A stretch of DNA of 64,000 nt from Albula goreensis (lineage: Eukaryota > Chordata > Actinopteri > Albuliformes > Albulidae). The notes under the pieces were generated by a model. That model was not told the DNA's origin and made no database searches. It saw nothing but the letters and a program-made list of their open reading frames with translations. The stretch spans positions 5,211,364-5,275,363 of the forward strand of contig CM040751.1 in the NCBI GenBank assembly GCA_022829145.1, written 5' to 3'. Below are positions 47,125-60,682 of this stretch, piece after piece. Made by a program: the position numbers and the translations under genes. How positions within the stretch are numbered: position 1 is the first letter of the stretch; each line of letters opens with the position of its first letter.

Positions 47125-50100
47125 GTGAGGCCTTGTATTTGCTTAGGCCATTTACACCAGCAGGAGATAAGGCCTGTGAAATAGACAATAAAAATTCAGC
47201 ACAGCCTTAGAAAAAAATGCCAGTGACAGCTCTCATGGAACTTAAGTATATTCTACTTATTATTTTTTTTTAATTTTTATGGAAAAACGGACAACGTCTG
47301 TTTCTCTTCCCATCAGTCCAGGACAGAAAGAGGAGGTCGGTGGTAATGACCTGTTAATAAAATGTTCAGAATCTGTAATTTGGTTTATTTTTAAAAGGGA
47401 ATTGGTAAATGAGGAAAATTGGAGAAGCAATTAGAGTATAAAAGTGGTGTCTTCCATGTTTATAAATGTTTTGGAGAATAATGATGGGGGGGGGGTGTTT
47501 GCCAGAAGGAAGTGACAAGTGTGTTAGCATGTACGTGTGATTTCATTAAGATTGCATGAAAATAGCTGGGCTGACAATTTTAATGAGCCCACCTCCTGTT
47601 CTTCTTGTCTCCCATAGGAGTGATCACGTTCTCCTGTACGATGCATTGAGAGCCCTGAATGCTCATGCTATCCTGTTAATTGAAGGCTCTTGCTTAATCA
47701 CAGAGAGCACGTTTTCATCTGTGTTTTCATAATAATGTCCGTGTCTACACATCAGCAACAAAGATGGAGTCTTCGTTCAGGGCTAATGGAATGTCCTGTT
47801 TGATTTCTCTTTGTCAACAGCGGCTCAAAGTAAGCCATCAAAACTCGCATTTGTCAAAGTATGCATACGTCTGTACTTCTAGTCTCGCTGAGCTAAGGTG
47901 CAAGAGGGAAACAACTCCAGCCTTTTGTTAGTTTTGTGTCTACAGTTTTGGCTCCAGTTTTGGGTCCAGCTTTTGTTTGTTCCCAAACTTATTTTCTTTT
48001 TTTTTTTTTTTTTGCTTAAAATTATTGTCATGACTGAAGAGTACCTTAAAGAAATGTTTTTCTCTCAGCTGTGGAGCCTGAACACATTTTTTTTCCTGAA
48101 TTACTGTGTTATCAGTATAATGCAGTTTTGACATTTATAACAGCAGTTTTACCCAACAGTTCATAAAATTACTTCCATATTTATTTCAGATGAACTGATG
48201 GCATATGCAGCTGAAAAAAGTAAAGTCATTTTTATCTGAAATTTACATCAGTAAGAAATGTTAGGGCTATATATTGAGATTGCTTTAAATTTGGAGTTAA
48301 CAGCATAAACAAGATTTTATTATGATTCGATATATTCCATAAAATCGAGTTGGACTGAAGTGGAGTGGTCACAGAGGGACTCAAAGGAAACTGAACATTT
48401 GAAAGACGGACAGAATTAAATCTCCCAATACAAGTCAGCCAATACAACAGTAATTTCATCAGACCGAAAAAATTGCAGTAAAGTTGTTTATGGCTTGACT
48501 CTGTGGTCGCCATTTGCTGCTGTGTGGTGTTCCTTTTTTAATTGGTGCATGTTTTGCATGTAAATAATTAATTTCAGACATTAATCTCTTTATTATTGTT
48601 GAGTTCAGCCCCAGAGATGGACCTTTTTTTCCCCCTGCTCCTGCTTCAAACAACTAATTTCGATCCAGTTCAATTCCCAGAACCTCTGCTGTACTTAGCT
48701 ACAAGGAGAATGCAAATTGCTTTGTTAATGTGATGCAGTGATCTCTCTTGAAGAGATCCCAGTGATACTCCTCCGCAGCCTTACATACCAATTTTGTTTA
48801 CATCCCAAAATACAGAATTCACAGTCCATACTAAAATGCATTTATATGAATATATTCAGTTATTTCCAGTCCATATTCTTCAAGTTTGTGCTCCAAGTTT
48901 GATTACATTTATGGTTTGATGCATGTAGGAAATAGTACTTCAGGGAGCTGCTTGGGTATTGCCTAGTGCTTCATGTATTTGAAATTAGGTTGTAAGTAAC
49001 TGTACGATGGAAGTTAGTCCATAGGATGTTCCAGTTCACATTTCAGCCATTTCTCTCAAGGTGCTGAGTCATCGATGGCATTAGATAGCTCCGCCTGCCC
49101 CTAGCTTTACCTATATGAGACCATATGACTGTTTGAGGCTGTACGAGAGTCAGATGACCCATGTCAAGTTAATTCTGCCATAGGCTTGGTATTTCTGCAT
49201 TACAAAATTAAGGATCATGGTGTGGAGTGGTTACATCCCCCTATTGCTCCTCTGAGAAATACGTTAATACATTTTCTCAAGATGGATATAGCACAAAACC
49301 ATGCTGTCTTTCACTGTGGGTAATGAGCAGTGCAATAACTAACACTAATACATTATTGGCACATTTATTTTTTACACTTAGATCCTAAAAACCTGTTATT
49401 AATGTGTTAATTAATGAGTTTCCAGATACAGAATGTCCAACTAAATGTTATTTACACTGCCTCTATATCACACAGTTTTATTTGAAGTCGAGTGACTTTG
49501 TATGGAATTGAGTTGACGTCAGACTACATTACAGTGTATGTTTTTTATGATTTGTACAGGAGTTGTGTGCATGTGTGTATGTGCACAGGTTTTTGTTTCT
49601 CCAAATCACCCATTTGCTTTTTTGCTGCATTCACTAATACTGGTTCACTAGTAGATTATTCCACGGTAAGTTGAATCATCTGCAACCTCAAGAACAGTTT
49701 CTGGCAGTCTTTCATAACTTCACAAAATTTAGCTTTAAAATGGTTGGTCTGATTACCTCAGTAAAAGCAGAAGTTTAAATGAAATCCATAAAATGAAAGC
49801 ACTCTCCCTGTTTAAATCGAATATTTCACTTACATTACGTTTTAAAACGGCAGTATCAACAAGAATGGTTGTGAGTTTTTGTCACATCCATGAATGCGTA
49901 TGTCACCATAAGTATTTACCGGAACATGTTTGTGGAGAAGGCTATCTGCAGCTGTGTGTGGTAATGTATTGTATTAAGGCTCTCATCTCTATGGTTATTC
50001 AATAAATGACAAACCAAGCTGCCCATTAATATGGTGCACTAATGCAGGGTATGAACATTAGGCCCCTTCCCAGAGATACCCTTTGAAATGCAAAAACAGT

Positions 50101-52052
50101 CTGATGCAAGCATGATTTTTCCAAAGTGCATATACAAGCCATAATTCCTCATCCAAAGTGGTTTTTGAACAGACATGCTTATTTGCCTCTGTATGAGATT
50201 ACATATATACTTACAGAGCACTCACTCACTGGAACTACATTGAGAAATCCCGCAGTTTCCACTTATACAGTGTTCCTGTTTGGTTTAAACCAACAGTTTA
50301 AATCTCTTGGGCTCAGCAAGCTTGCTGAAGCCTTATGCTTGCCTAGCTATCGTTTCATCCAATTAGCCACATGCATTCTTTCGTCAGTAACCAATGTAAA
50401 GTATGGTAAACTATTTATCAATCCCTGGGAATAGTATTTACTGGTGTATTATTTATAATTTGGAAAAAATGGTACAATTGTGAGAGTGGTAAATTATGAA
50501 CAGAACTTAGATGGGAGACTTGCAAGTTCGTGGAGTTGTCAAACACAAATGAAGCCGATATGTGGCGGTTATGGCACCTCTGGTCATCAGTCATGATCGT
50601 GAAGTACGTTGAATATTGTTACCGTTCGGCTCGATATAGAAGTGACGTAACGGATCAAATTGCATTGCAGATGATGGGAAATATGCTGTCAGCTGACTCA
50701 GCGGGCTGTATGACTGTGCTTCATTCTTCAGGCGATCGATGCTTCATACAATGAATAAACAATGAGGAGAATGAGCACATTTTATGTATGCAAGTTATGT
50801 GGAGGATATTCAAGTCGGGAAGAATAGCAGGATACTGGCACAGAGGTTGGGAGGGGCAGACGTAGCCTGGCTTGAGCCTTCAGGTATGTCACTGTGTGCG
50901 CCGTAGCACTGCTCTCGCTAGGCTGTGCCATTGCATGGCCTGAGTTCCAGCACGGCAGAGAAGACGCATATGCATGTTGACTGAGGAGCTCAGAATTCCT
51001 TTTGAACATGTCTCATACATTTGAGGCATGCTTTAATTAGATTTCTCTCCTTTTATTTGAAAATCCTTTTTGCTCATGCATGACTCATCTGTGCTGAAAA
51101 ACCAAAGAGGTTCATTGAGTAAATCTCTCTCAAATACGAATCCGTTTTCATTTAAACCGGTTTAGACGTTCTGCCCTCCCTAAATGATGGTTATGGTAGC
51201 CAGGCTGTTGTCTCTGGCTGTGGGCGGCAGCCCGGCGGATCGGCGAAGGATTGGCGGCTGACATTGCTTTTGAAGGTTGTGCTCCTGTCTCACTGCTCAA
51301 TAGCGACCCCTCTGGTGGGTTGGGCGACTTCAGTGACTGCCATGGGCTGCATGGACGCAAACCAAAAGGGAAAATAAAACGTGTCTACTTATGACATGGA
51401 TGAAATAAGCAATATACATATATGTACATAACAATAATAATAATAAAAATGATCATAATAACCATGTCCCAGTGAGTTTAAAACCATATGGAAAATATAA
51501 AAAATTCTACTTAGAATGACTTATATGACATAAACCACATTTTTTCACTAGAATAAGCTTTTACATAATCCAGATGAGAAACTGTTATCCCAGGTGTTTG
51601 CTATATCATATGTTTCATTATATTTCATTGTTTCAGGGACACAGAAGAGGAATCTGGTTCACTCCTTCTGTGTGTGAAGTAGTTGAACCTCCATCTCTGT
51701 CTTGCCTCAGAAAGATAGTGCTGTTATTGAAGATTGCAACAGAGAGATGGATTCTCATGGATACAGGATGTCAGAATTGTGGTCTGTTTTGATTATGTTG
51801 ATCTGTGGAAGGGGTGGTATAATCTCTTGAGTCACTGGAAGACTGATTTGGCATTGCATATATTACTACTATTTCTATAAATGTATGATGACTTTTTTTA
51901 ATGGTGATGATTACTTTGCAGGATAATTTTTTTGTTTATATTTTGAGTCCTTTTTGGTATGACATATCAATGTACTCTGATGGGTTTACAGTTAAAATTC
52001 ATCTCTCTCTTTCTCTGTCCTCTCCCTCTCTGTGTGTGTCTCTCTGGTTCAG
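47125..52052. other. Intergenic or intronic AT-rich DNA
   Basis: No recognised gene. A G10 run at 47486-47495, a T-run at 48000-48014 and unique AT-rich sequence. At 47821-47829 a nine-base segment CGGCTCAAA is bordered by CTTTGTCAACAG and GTAAGC, like a microexon. At 51627-51675 a TTTCAG followed by a short open frame and stop could be a terminal exon. Both are very weak. The CpG-bearing stretch 50560-50700 is a minor conserved-element candidate. Confidence 0.4.
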
Positions 52053-52160
52053 TGATGTCCTTGACATCACCGAGACGTGTCCAGTGAATCTGAAAATGGA
52101 TATCTTCCTCACCAATGACCAAACCCTCTGTAGGGACCTGCTTTTTCCCTTTCCTATGGG
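52053..52160 (+). other. Candidate exon C (unrecognised)
   Basis: A long pyrimidine tract (52001-52050) ending TCTCTGGTTCAG precedes it and GTAACT follows. The segment is 108 bp, a multiple of three, with one frame open throughout: DVLDITETCPVNLKMDIFLT followed by NDQTLCRDLLFPFPMG. It enters and leaves in the same phase. Third codon positions are richer in G+C than the surroundings, which favours real coding use. I do not recognise the peptide. Of the exon candidates this has the best borders. Confidence 0.28.
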
Positions 52161-55100
52161 GTAACTAATGTTTTCAGATCTGAGGTAAATTCATCTTCTC
52201 TGACTTTGTTGTCCGATATTGTTCCCGTCGCCATCCCTCTTATTTTCATTAACACCATTTCTTTCGATCTGTCTGAGATGGTATAATGCTATTCTCCGGG
52301 AGCCAGTCGCGACTCTCTGTTCAGACACTGCAGTCCCTGGTATCTTCAGAGTATTATAACACGTCTGCAGTCACTCCAAGAAGTCATATGGAGTCGGTCA
52401 ATGTTTAGTTGAGCCTCCAGATTTATCCTCCATTACGGTGCATTAGTGTGGTCATTATATCCCATTGTGTGCGTTAAGACAAGTGGTATTTTAACTGTGT
52501 AACTGCAGAAATGGGCCTGGACGGCCATTTTACCTGCACACAAAAAAGTGGTTTGAGTGTCGAAGGCTTTGCCTGCCAAACAGCCAGCTAGCTTCTAGCT
52601 GAGGTAAGCACTTTGAAAATACCCTTGAAATTATTCCAGAAACCACCAAACTGGCACTGTGCATAGATACTTACCTAAGAAAAAAGAGAAAAGAGAGAGA
52701 GAAAAAACCCTTCACAAAACTTGTGAAGATAAATAAGGTGTCACATGAATTTTTGAATTCATTTTATCTATCCAGGCTGTTTTAACAACCATTTTTCATT
52801 TTTGAGAGGACCCATTAAGTAGACATGAGAAGAGGGAGGACTGACTACGTTCTGAGCTCACTGTTCAATGCATCAATTCTCACGAAGTCAGTACGACTCA
52901 CACATGACACCTGAATAAGCCATTTTACCTTGGAAGGACCATAGGAGTCAACTCTTCTTCTGTGCTGAAGGTAAACATGTACCAGAATCACCTATTATTT
53001 CATATGACATGCGATTCACGTCATTCACACTTATGTGTGATAAATATTCAAGCACATATACATACTGAGAGCCTATGGACTTAAGAGAAAGCAAGCACAG
53101 ATATGTTTATCTATCCTGGAGATGAATCCAGCTGATTAAGACCAAGCTTTGAATGAGGAAAAAAATAAGCATAAATTATTCAAACGAGTCTCGCAGTTAC
53201 CTGTTCACAGCTGGATGCTGTCATTCATTTCCTGTAAGATCTGACAGGTTTAAAATGGCAACAAAATGCATCAGGTACAACTATCTCCTCATGTTTCATT
53301 TATGTTCTGACACCTTCTGCTCCTCAAAGTGTCCACGAGGCCCAAAAAGCTGTGGAACGTTAAGAGGGGAGGCGCAAGGGGAGGATGGAAAATGTGGAAA
53401 GATTATTACCACGGTATGTAAAATAAAACAGCATCACTGTGTGCGCGGTATGGCTTGAAAATTTTGATTAAAAAAAGAAAAAGAAACATTGTGATCGAAT
53501 AGACTGAGCTCATAAATATTAATGTGACACTTCCCATCTCCTTACATGTTTGCTTTTTTCAGGCTGCGTAATGAAAATAATAATCCAGTCGGTCCTGAGT
53601 ATCGTTTTTATTCGGTGCTGCTTGCTTTCGGCAGAGATGACAGGGGAGGTTTGTTGAGTGTCAGGGCGAGCAGTAGTGGTTCCCGATGAATGGGGCTATT
53701 GGGGGGGGTTCTCCTGTTGAAATGGCGGCCCTGGGCCTTTGTGGAAACATGCTCCTGAATCGCAGATGATGGTTTTGCATGCACCTCCTTTGATTGAGGC
53801 AGTCAAGTGAATTTGATGGCTAAATGACAGTGTCCTCCTACAGTGTCCAGTGTCAAAGGACACTGTTGCAAAAGATTTGAGCCGGCTTAATATTGATCAG
53901 GGTCCTGGAGTAAAACCTCGGGAAATGTGATTACTGTTGGCAGATATTTTTACATGTACGCATCCTGCTCTGAGACACTGTGCTGGTGTCTTTTTTTGCC
54001 AGGGTTAGCCCGTTCCCATCTAGCCCCCAAATCCACATCTGTCATGTCGTGCCGCACCGCGGAGAGTCAGGAGGCACTTCGGCCCGTCGTATCCCACTGA
54101 ACGTGCGACTGAGCGTGGTGGGCGTGTGCGTGACTGTGCATGGGGGGGTGTGGGAACCTGACCGGGCTTGATAATTGGCACAGGAGCGAGCATGTCTCAC
54201 CGCAGGGCGAGGGGGGCTGGGGGGTCTTGTTGCTCTCAGCGGTGCATGCATCAGAAATCATAGAAATGAGGTCGGGGCGTGGGTGTGCAGAGGCCAAAGC
54301 CAAGCAGCCATAAACGTACTGCAGGTTTGCATGTCTAAACAAAAGAAGCAAAGGCTGCTGAATGCGAAATAAAAGAGCATTTAAACCTGGTAGATTTTGT
54401 GTACTCTTGCTGCTGGAGTGAAGCAGAAAAATAGGTAGCTATTATTGTGTGAACTATTATTGTTGATTGAAAAGATCAAATTGAAACCTATAAAGCAGGC
54501 AATAAATGGGAAATGACATATAAAATTATATGGAAGTCAGTTTTGAAATGTGCTTTTATATTGGGTTGAATGAAATCAGATTGTAACACTGGAAAAAAAT
54601 AAGTGCAGATACATTATAAGGAGTATTAGACCAGTAGTATAAATATACATTGCATTACTTTATACAAAATATTACATATTATTTTTTTGCGTGTTTGTAA
54701 AAGTTATGTAGTGGTTGTAATATTCAAACAGATCAAACAGGCAACTTCTCCAGTTCCAGAATACTGAGTACAGGAACTGGATTTGGAGTGTACCTTTTTC
54801 CTTTGTAGTCCTTGTATTTTTTATTTGTTATGCAGTAGAATATAGCTGTAGTCAGATTGCAAAGAACTAGTACATAATGTTGCATATTCAAGGTGCATGA
54901 AGGGAAGGGTACAATCCAATTAACTGTATTATCCGGTTCATCTAACACAGTACTATCAGAGCAGAAGTTGATCAGTGATGGAATACAGGAGACAAGACAT
55001 TTTCATTTTGAACTTCCCATTTAGTTATAAGATTTCATGAACCACATGAGCTGTACTTAGCTGTCAATCACTGACCTGTTTGAACCAATAAAAAAAGCTG

Positions 55101-56019
55101 TGCTTTCCACAGCCAATGTATGCTACTGTTCAAAATTGGGTAATGGTACTATATGGCAGCCCCTCCCATTTTTGTTTCAGGAAAAACCTCAGTCAGTCCC
55201 CTGTCATCAATCTGACATAGCTGGCAGTAAAGTTTTACATAAAACATGGAGAGGTACATTGTTGAGTCTCATCCCTGAGTTAGTAATTGAACACATGTCA
55301 GCTAGCTAAATGAGACAAATTTACCTCAGTATTAAGTGAGTAAACAGTGTTTTTGGCAATGCAACAGAAATTGCGCTTTAGACAGATACGATTTGACCCA
55401 CAGGAGCTCCATTTAAATTTGGTTGCCTTGCTCCCATCTGCCCCTACTTTGGAGAGACAAGTAACAAGTTGGACACGAGAATGTTACACAAAGCAGAGGG
55501 AGCAGATCACATTATATGTACTCCAGTCACATTATTCAAATATTAATTTCAAATTGTACCATTGCAATTAACATGGAATGGAATTTCATATGAGTAATAT
55601 TACATTATCTTTGGAGTAGTGAGCTATTTTTTTCCTCAATGAATTTCTCCAAGAATAGTTAACGCATGTGTCCAAAGTCCACCTAATTTATGTAATTACA
55701 GGTTATAGCAACTTTTTATTTATTTTTTTTCTGGGAATTTATGATGCAGTGAAGAGCAGAACTGCTTAGACGGCGAGAGCAACTTACTGGCATCCTCGAT
55801 TCTTGTCCACAGATGAGAAATCCATGTATACACCAACAGCAGGAAGGGATTCTGGGAAGTGTTGTTTATAGGATCAAGAAAGGAGGGCTCAAATCCTCAC
55901 AGATTCAATAAACTCATCATCTCCATGTCAGAGATCTACTGTATATTTCTTCTGGACATGACGTGCTGGCATGTTTTTACTTTGTTCAGTGGGGAATAGA
56001 AGGATACATAGCACAACGT
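52161..56019. other. Intergenic or intronic DNA
   Basis: No recognised gene. It has G-rich short runs at 53701-53709, 54144-54150 and 54208-54221. 53980-54330 is CpG-rich with open frames on both strands lacking domains, and may be a small regulatory island. The remainder is AT-rich. Confidence 0.42.
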
Positions 56020-56300
56020 GCTCTGCCGTCGATGGCAGTCCTCCCCTGCACCCCAGGACCGTGTTTTTCAGGGGGAAAACGTGACAGGCCTCGGACCTCA
56101 TTAACTTTTCATCTCCGCTTCTCCCCTACCCAATCCCTTCCCCGACAGAGCTGACGGCAGCCCGGCTCGGGCCGGAGCGACGGCGCGGGGTGTTGAATTA
56201 TACAGAGGCCGCCGCTGTAGATTAACGCATCCGTAGCTGAAGTGCACCAGCGGGGCTGCACCCTTTCTTCTTCGTGATTGTTTGTTGATGCATGTCTGAA
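56020..56300. promoter_or_regulatory. CpG-rich island, candidate regulatory element
   Basis: The most CpG-dense stretch outside the other islands (CCCGGCTCGGGCCGGAGCGA, then CGGCGCGGGG at 56160-56190), followed by GGCCGCCGCTG and repeat-free sequence. No TATA box, clear initiator or first exon could be assigned. It may be a CpG island promoter of an unplaced transcript or an enhancer. Confidence 0.3.
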
Positions 56301-57259
56301 GTATGTGCTTTGCGCGGTCTGGAGAGAGCATTGTTAACACATACAGAATTAAATGTGTCAGTGTGAATATGCTCCAGAAAGGTTGCCTGAGGTTTGGCGA
56401 TACAATAGCCAGCTGCTGGAGTTATTTCGGTGAAAACTGCTGTATCGCATTGATCGCTTATGACAACATGTAAATGGAGTACAAATACAGAATGAGCTTA
56501 ATTATAGAACATGCACAGCATGAACAACTAAACAAAAATAATTTTGATCTAAACAAATGTAACAAGCTGAAATGCTTTTTTTAGTGTTTTTCTAGAATAA
56601 GATCTTCAGATTGCACACAGTACAAGATAAAACGGCTTTATCAAGGCATGGCATATTTGTGCTTTAATGAACAGTATTTAATATTTAAAACTAGCATGTA
56701 AGAAAAGGCCTTTTGAAAAATGTGTTGAGGGTATGTCTTGTTCAGTAACACTGCCGGTGTGATATTGCTGGGAATGCAAGAGAGGCCAGGCACCAAGACA
56801 CCAATTTGTGGCACTTATTTTCTCCTTTCTATCGGGAGCCTGAAGAGTCTGCAGTGGAATAAATCAATAAGAGGGAGGGGAAAGTAAAGAAGGATTGTGC
56901 TGGAGGAATACAAATGTATGGATCAGGGGGCAGAGAGGACAGTGTGAACCCTCTGATCCTCTGCAGTGTGTGTGTGTGTGTGTGTGTGTCAGTGCTGGCC
57001 AGCTGCTTAATTCTCCCCAGTATCATTCAATTACAACTTTTATTTCTGCTTCCCTCCTCATTTCCTTTTTCGATCGCTCCCAGAATCATCTTGCAACATT
57101 AAACAAAGCGACTGGAATAAAGAATCTGTTATTTGTGTCTTTGTAGCTATCATCTAAATGTGTGATATGTTGTCAAAGACTCAAAAACAAAATATGTTTA
57201 ATGAAGAATAATTCCCTCTATACTTTTTTTTTTTTTTTTTTGGGGATGTCAAAACAATT
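56301..57259. other. Intergenic DNA with microsatellites
   Basis: No recognised gene. (GT)12 at 56966-56989 and a T18 run at 57224-57241. Confidence 0.5.
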
Positions 57260-57600
57260 GCCATGGTTTTACCCTCCCTGGCAGGCCAGTCGAAGAGCAG
57301 TCAACTCGCCTGATGTTGTTTACAGACAAACAGCAGGGCGGAATCTCTGGTTTGATCGGAAGGGCCGATTCGTCAATACTCCGGAAGCCTTGTTCACGGA
57401 CAGGTTGTCACATTTCATTGGCAAAGCAGAGGCCAACTGGTGATACAGATCAAGGGCGGAGAGATCAGTGGGGCAACGGGGGGTGGGCGAGGCACCTAAA
57501 TATAGCACGTCCTTCTGTTGTACTACTGTAATAGGAGCTGGTTTCAACATGTAGCCAGCAAGAGTTAAAATTACACCGCGCGAGACAACATAGTCAGCAC
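57260..57600. promoter_or_regulatory. Candidate conserved noncoding element
   Basis: Repeat-free block with raised CpG (GCCGATTCGTCAATACTCCG, CCGCGCGAGAC) in AT-rich DNA. It is open in two frames for 70-90 codons but without recognisable domains, and the minus strand is open too, which argues against real coding use. Confidence 0.28.
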
Positions 57601-57924
57601 TATCAACGTGTTACATCTTTATATAAACATGAATTCTTGAAAAGAGTGCTTGGTTTTGCGTTGGTGTTTCTGCACTCGCGGGAAACAAAAAAAAAAAAAA
57701 GAAGTAAAAATGAAACCAGGCCGGATACCGCAATCTTGGCTGTCACAGTTAATTCCTGATATCAAATCTTACTCTTTGTTTCCTGGAAACATTAGCATTA
57801 GCGTACGCCGTTTATTTGAGCAGCTTAAATTCCAGGCGCAAACAGTTCGGAAGATCTTAAAACCAACTGTGTCATAACATCTTCAGTAAACATTATCTAT
57901 ACTGAAGCAAAGGGGAGAGGGGAG

Positions 57925-57930
<6 letters not shown>
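57601..57930. other. Intergenic DNA
   Basis: Nothing recognised apart from an A14 run at 57688-57701. Confidence 0.45.

Positions 57931-58006
<76 letters not shown>
57931..58006 (+). repeat. (CA)38 microsatellite
   Basis: A perfect uninterrupted CA tract of 76 bp, the longest pure dinucleotide run in the window and likely to vary in length between individuals. Confidence 0.97.
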
Positions 58007-58008
<2 letters not shown>

Positions 58009-59009
58009 AAGCGTGGTTAAACATTAAATCCAAAAAGACTATGGATGCACTTTTGGCTGTCTTGGGACTGGAAGCCATTTCACACTGTGTGAAAAATAAC
58101 CACCTTCCTTCGCACCTGCACCTGGAGCAGTGTGATTAAGTATGTACGGCGGGTTTGTGCTGATTCAGGGATGATGCAGTGGAAGCAGAGGAGGCTCGGG
58201 CCCCCAGCTGACTCGCACTGGATCCTAAAGATAAGGATACTGTAAAATCCCATTGATAATACAAACGGCCAGGACAGCGTTTAGACTCCCTCTATAAATA
58301 ATTAAAAACAAAACACACAATGTAATTCATCACATTACCATCGCATGTTGGTTAACATTCCGAGCATTTCATAAAAGCAGTTCTTGTATTCATAAATACA
58401 TAAGATAAATAATCTTTGCAGGATTTTTGTTTCCTTATTTGGGCATCTTACACCTGGCGGTTTACTTTGCACCCTGGCTATTCATTAATAAAATAAATAT
58501 TTAAATAAACAAAAATATGCCCTCGGAGTTGCGTTGTCAGCAAGCTCAAGTGCAGGCTGTGTCATTAGGCATGCTCATTCTGGGAGTGCTTAACAGCAGG
58601 CTGCAGTTAGCATTGCGCGCGAGGGGTAGGGCGGGTTAAGGCTGGCCAGGTTTTGTCAGGCTAATGCTGCGTTCCTTTCTCGCTGCCAATATCAGCCCTG
58701 GCTTTCACTGGCTATACCTTGCCAATGAGATACAGTGAACAGTAAAATTAAGGGCACCTTACTGAATATGAACAGTAAATTCTATGCCAAATAAAAAATA
58801 CAATGAGCAAAATAAATTTATGTTCAAACGTGATATTCCATTACAATTGTTCTGATAAAATATTGGGTCACATTTTAAACAAAGTGTTACTTATAAAGGC
58901 TTAATAACGCATATGTAAAGGCATTATGTCAGGTTTATGAAGGCTTTACGTGTGCTTCATAAAACATTTATAAATAACACTGTTTGTATGTAAAACTTTG
59001 TTTTCCTAG
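58007..59009. other. Intergenic DNA
   Basis: 58100-58230 and 58520-58700 are more GC-rich and repeat-free, possible conserved elements. 58870-58985, with GTTACTTATAAAGGCTTAAT and later TTCATAAAACATTTATAAAT, may be a decayed element with inverted ends. No gene. Confidence 0.4.
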
Positions 59010-59094
59010 TTGAGACAGAAATCGACTCCATATGGCTCTTCCCAAGTGAGGAATACTTCTCCTGTATTACTGTATGACCTGCAGGTGCTCATGG
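59010..59094 (+). other. Candidate exon D (unrecognised)
   Basis: TTGTTTTCCTAG precedes and GTAAGT follows, both close to consensus. The 85-bp segment is open in one frame only, reading LRQKSTPYGSSQVRNTSPVL followed by LYDLQVLM, starting at a codon boundary and ending one base into a codon. A second possible donor (CCCAAGTGAGG) lies inside. It does not join in phase directly to candidate exon C. Peptide not recognised. Confidence 0.22.
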
Positions 59095-60682
59095 GTAAGT
59101 GGATCTGCCAATCACCTGCAGTTCTGCCACAGTGGGCACAAGTGGAAAACTTACAGGGAAAAAAAAAGCTGTCTTTAAACTCACTGAATCGACCAAAGAA
59201 CTATGAAGGCCTCTATCCAGGGTGAAAAAGTGTAAACTGTTCCACAGTACGAATTCAGTGAATGGTCTTGGGTTTTTTATTTATTTATTTTTTTAACATA
59301 GTTATCCAACTTTAAAAGTCAGACATTTAGTTCCATTTCTGGGCACACAACCACCAAACTCCAGTCAGGAATTTCCATCAGTTACTTATCAAATCAAACC
59401 TACTTAACAGATAACATTTATATATATAAATTTTACAGAAGATGATTTCTTATGTGAAACTTCCCAGTCAAAACATTTGCAATGTGTATTTGAATTGTTA
59501 AATGCACCTTTTAAAACAAATGCCCTGACAAAACCAGCATTGAAATCCAAACTACAATTCTATGTTCAATAGCTGCCAATTGTTCTCAACTTAAGCTGTG
59601 AAGTGAATATTCTTTTTCCATTGTGGTATCAAGGTAAACATTTTTCATTGGAAACAACAGTTTTCATTGGCCATAAGTATTTGGACTTGCATTAGTCATT
59701 TAGCATTGTCCCCTTTGTTCTGAAAAACGTTGAGATCTTTCAAGGGAACACATTGCTGAGAATGTGGGGTTCCCTTTACAAGGCCTGACTGCAGTGTTGC
59801 ACTTTTTAAACTAGACCAGCTTATGCCTCCTGCTAACTTTTTACTAGCAAATGACAAGCAACATAAGCATATAGTTTGTAATCGTCTTTAGGTATATCAC
59901 CTTGAGACAATGGAAAAGTGGCAGTATGTTCACATAACTCATGATAGTTTCCTAAATAGTTAATTAGACGTTGTTAGCTTCCGAGTTTGATGAGGTGATT
60001 GATATACGTATTTGCATTCAGATTTTCAAGGGAAATGCAAAACTATAACACTGTACTTATACAGGCTGGTGAATTATACACCATACATCAACTTAATTGG
60101 GCTGCCAAATTAACGTATGACTCTAGAGCTGAATATAAGTTGCATTCAAACCAAATTATAGTGCCGTGCTTCATTAAGTCTGTGTTGTGATGAGCAATTT
60201 TCTTTGGTTTTATTTGATCGCGTAATCGCTTTACAAGTGTTTCTTTCATGAGTTGTGAATGGAGACGGGCACACTTCAAAACAAACCGGTGGGAGAAGTT
60301 GATCATTCTCTATGATTATGACGATTACACAGCCTCACTCTTGGTTGCATGTTTCAAAACAGTGGATTTAAAACATCAGCACTGACAAAGCAAAAGATTT
60401 TACGCATAAAACTGGTAAAAGAGTCTTGGCTCGCTGATGATTGTCTTTTAAATTGAACAAGAGTTGTTTTCAAGAAGGGACATAAGTCTAAGTAGAACCC
60501 ATTGACTGTAAGATTGACAGGTATTTACACTGCATGCTGCAGACACTCACGTGCCAACCGTCATTAACCATTTGCAACAGGTATCATCTCAGCAGTCTTT
60601 CTATCTTCCCCGCTGATCTCTCTATTTGGAATTTTCTATGCATTTATCACATTATCCTGATGAGGCTGGTGTCACCTTATCA
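59095..60682. other. AT-rich intergenic DNA
   Basis: No recognised gene. Words such as GGCCATAAGTATTTGGACTT near 59669-59688 resemble Tc1-type transposon ends, but no partner end was found. Confidence 0.42.

Noticed and set aside
49580-49665. Segment between GTGTATGTGCACAG and GGTAAGTTG
   Set aside because: The acceptor lacks a proper pyrimidine tract, and the encoded Phe/Cys/Ser peptide looks like translation of T-rich DNA.
50505-50525. ACTTAGATGGGAGACTTGC resembling the 5S rRNA internal promoter region
   Set aside because: Only about 15 matching bases; the rest of 5S rRNA is absent on both sides.
53153-53458. 101-codon frame with a possible donor (CACGGTATGT) at its end
   Set aside because: The upstream acceptor is poor and the peptide is unrecognised; too weak to list as an exon.
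59660-59700. GGCCATAAGTATTTGGACTT, like a Tc1-type transposon end
   Set aside because: No inverted partner end and no TA-bounded element could be found.
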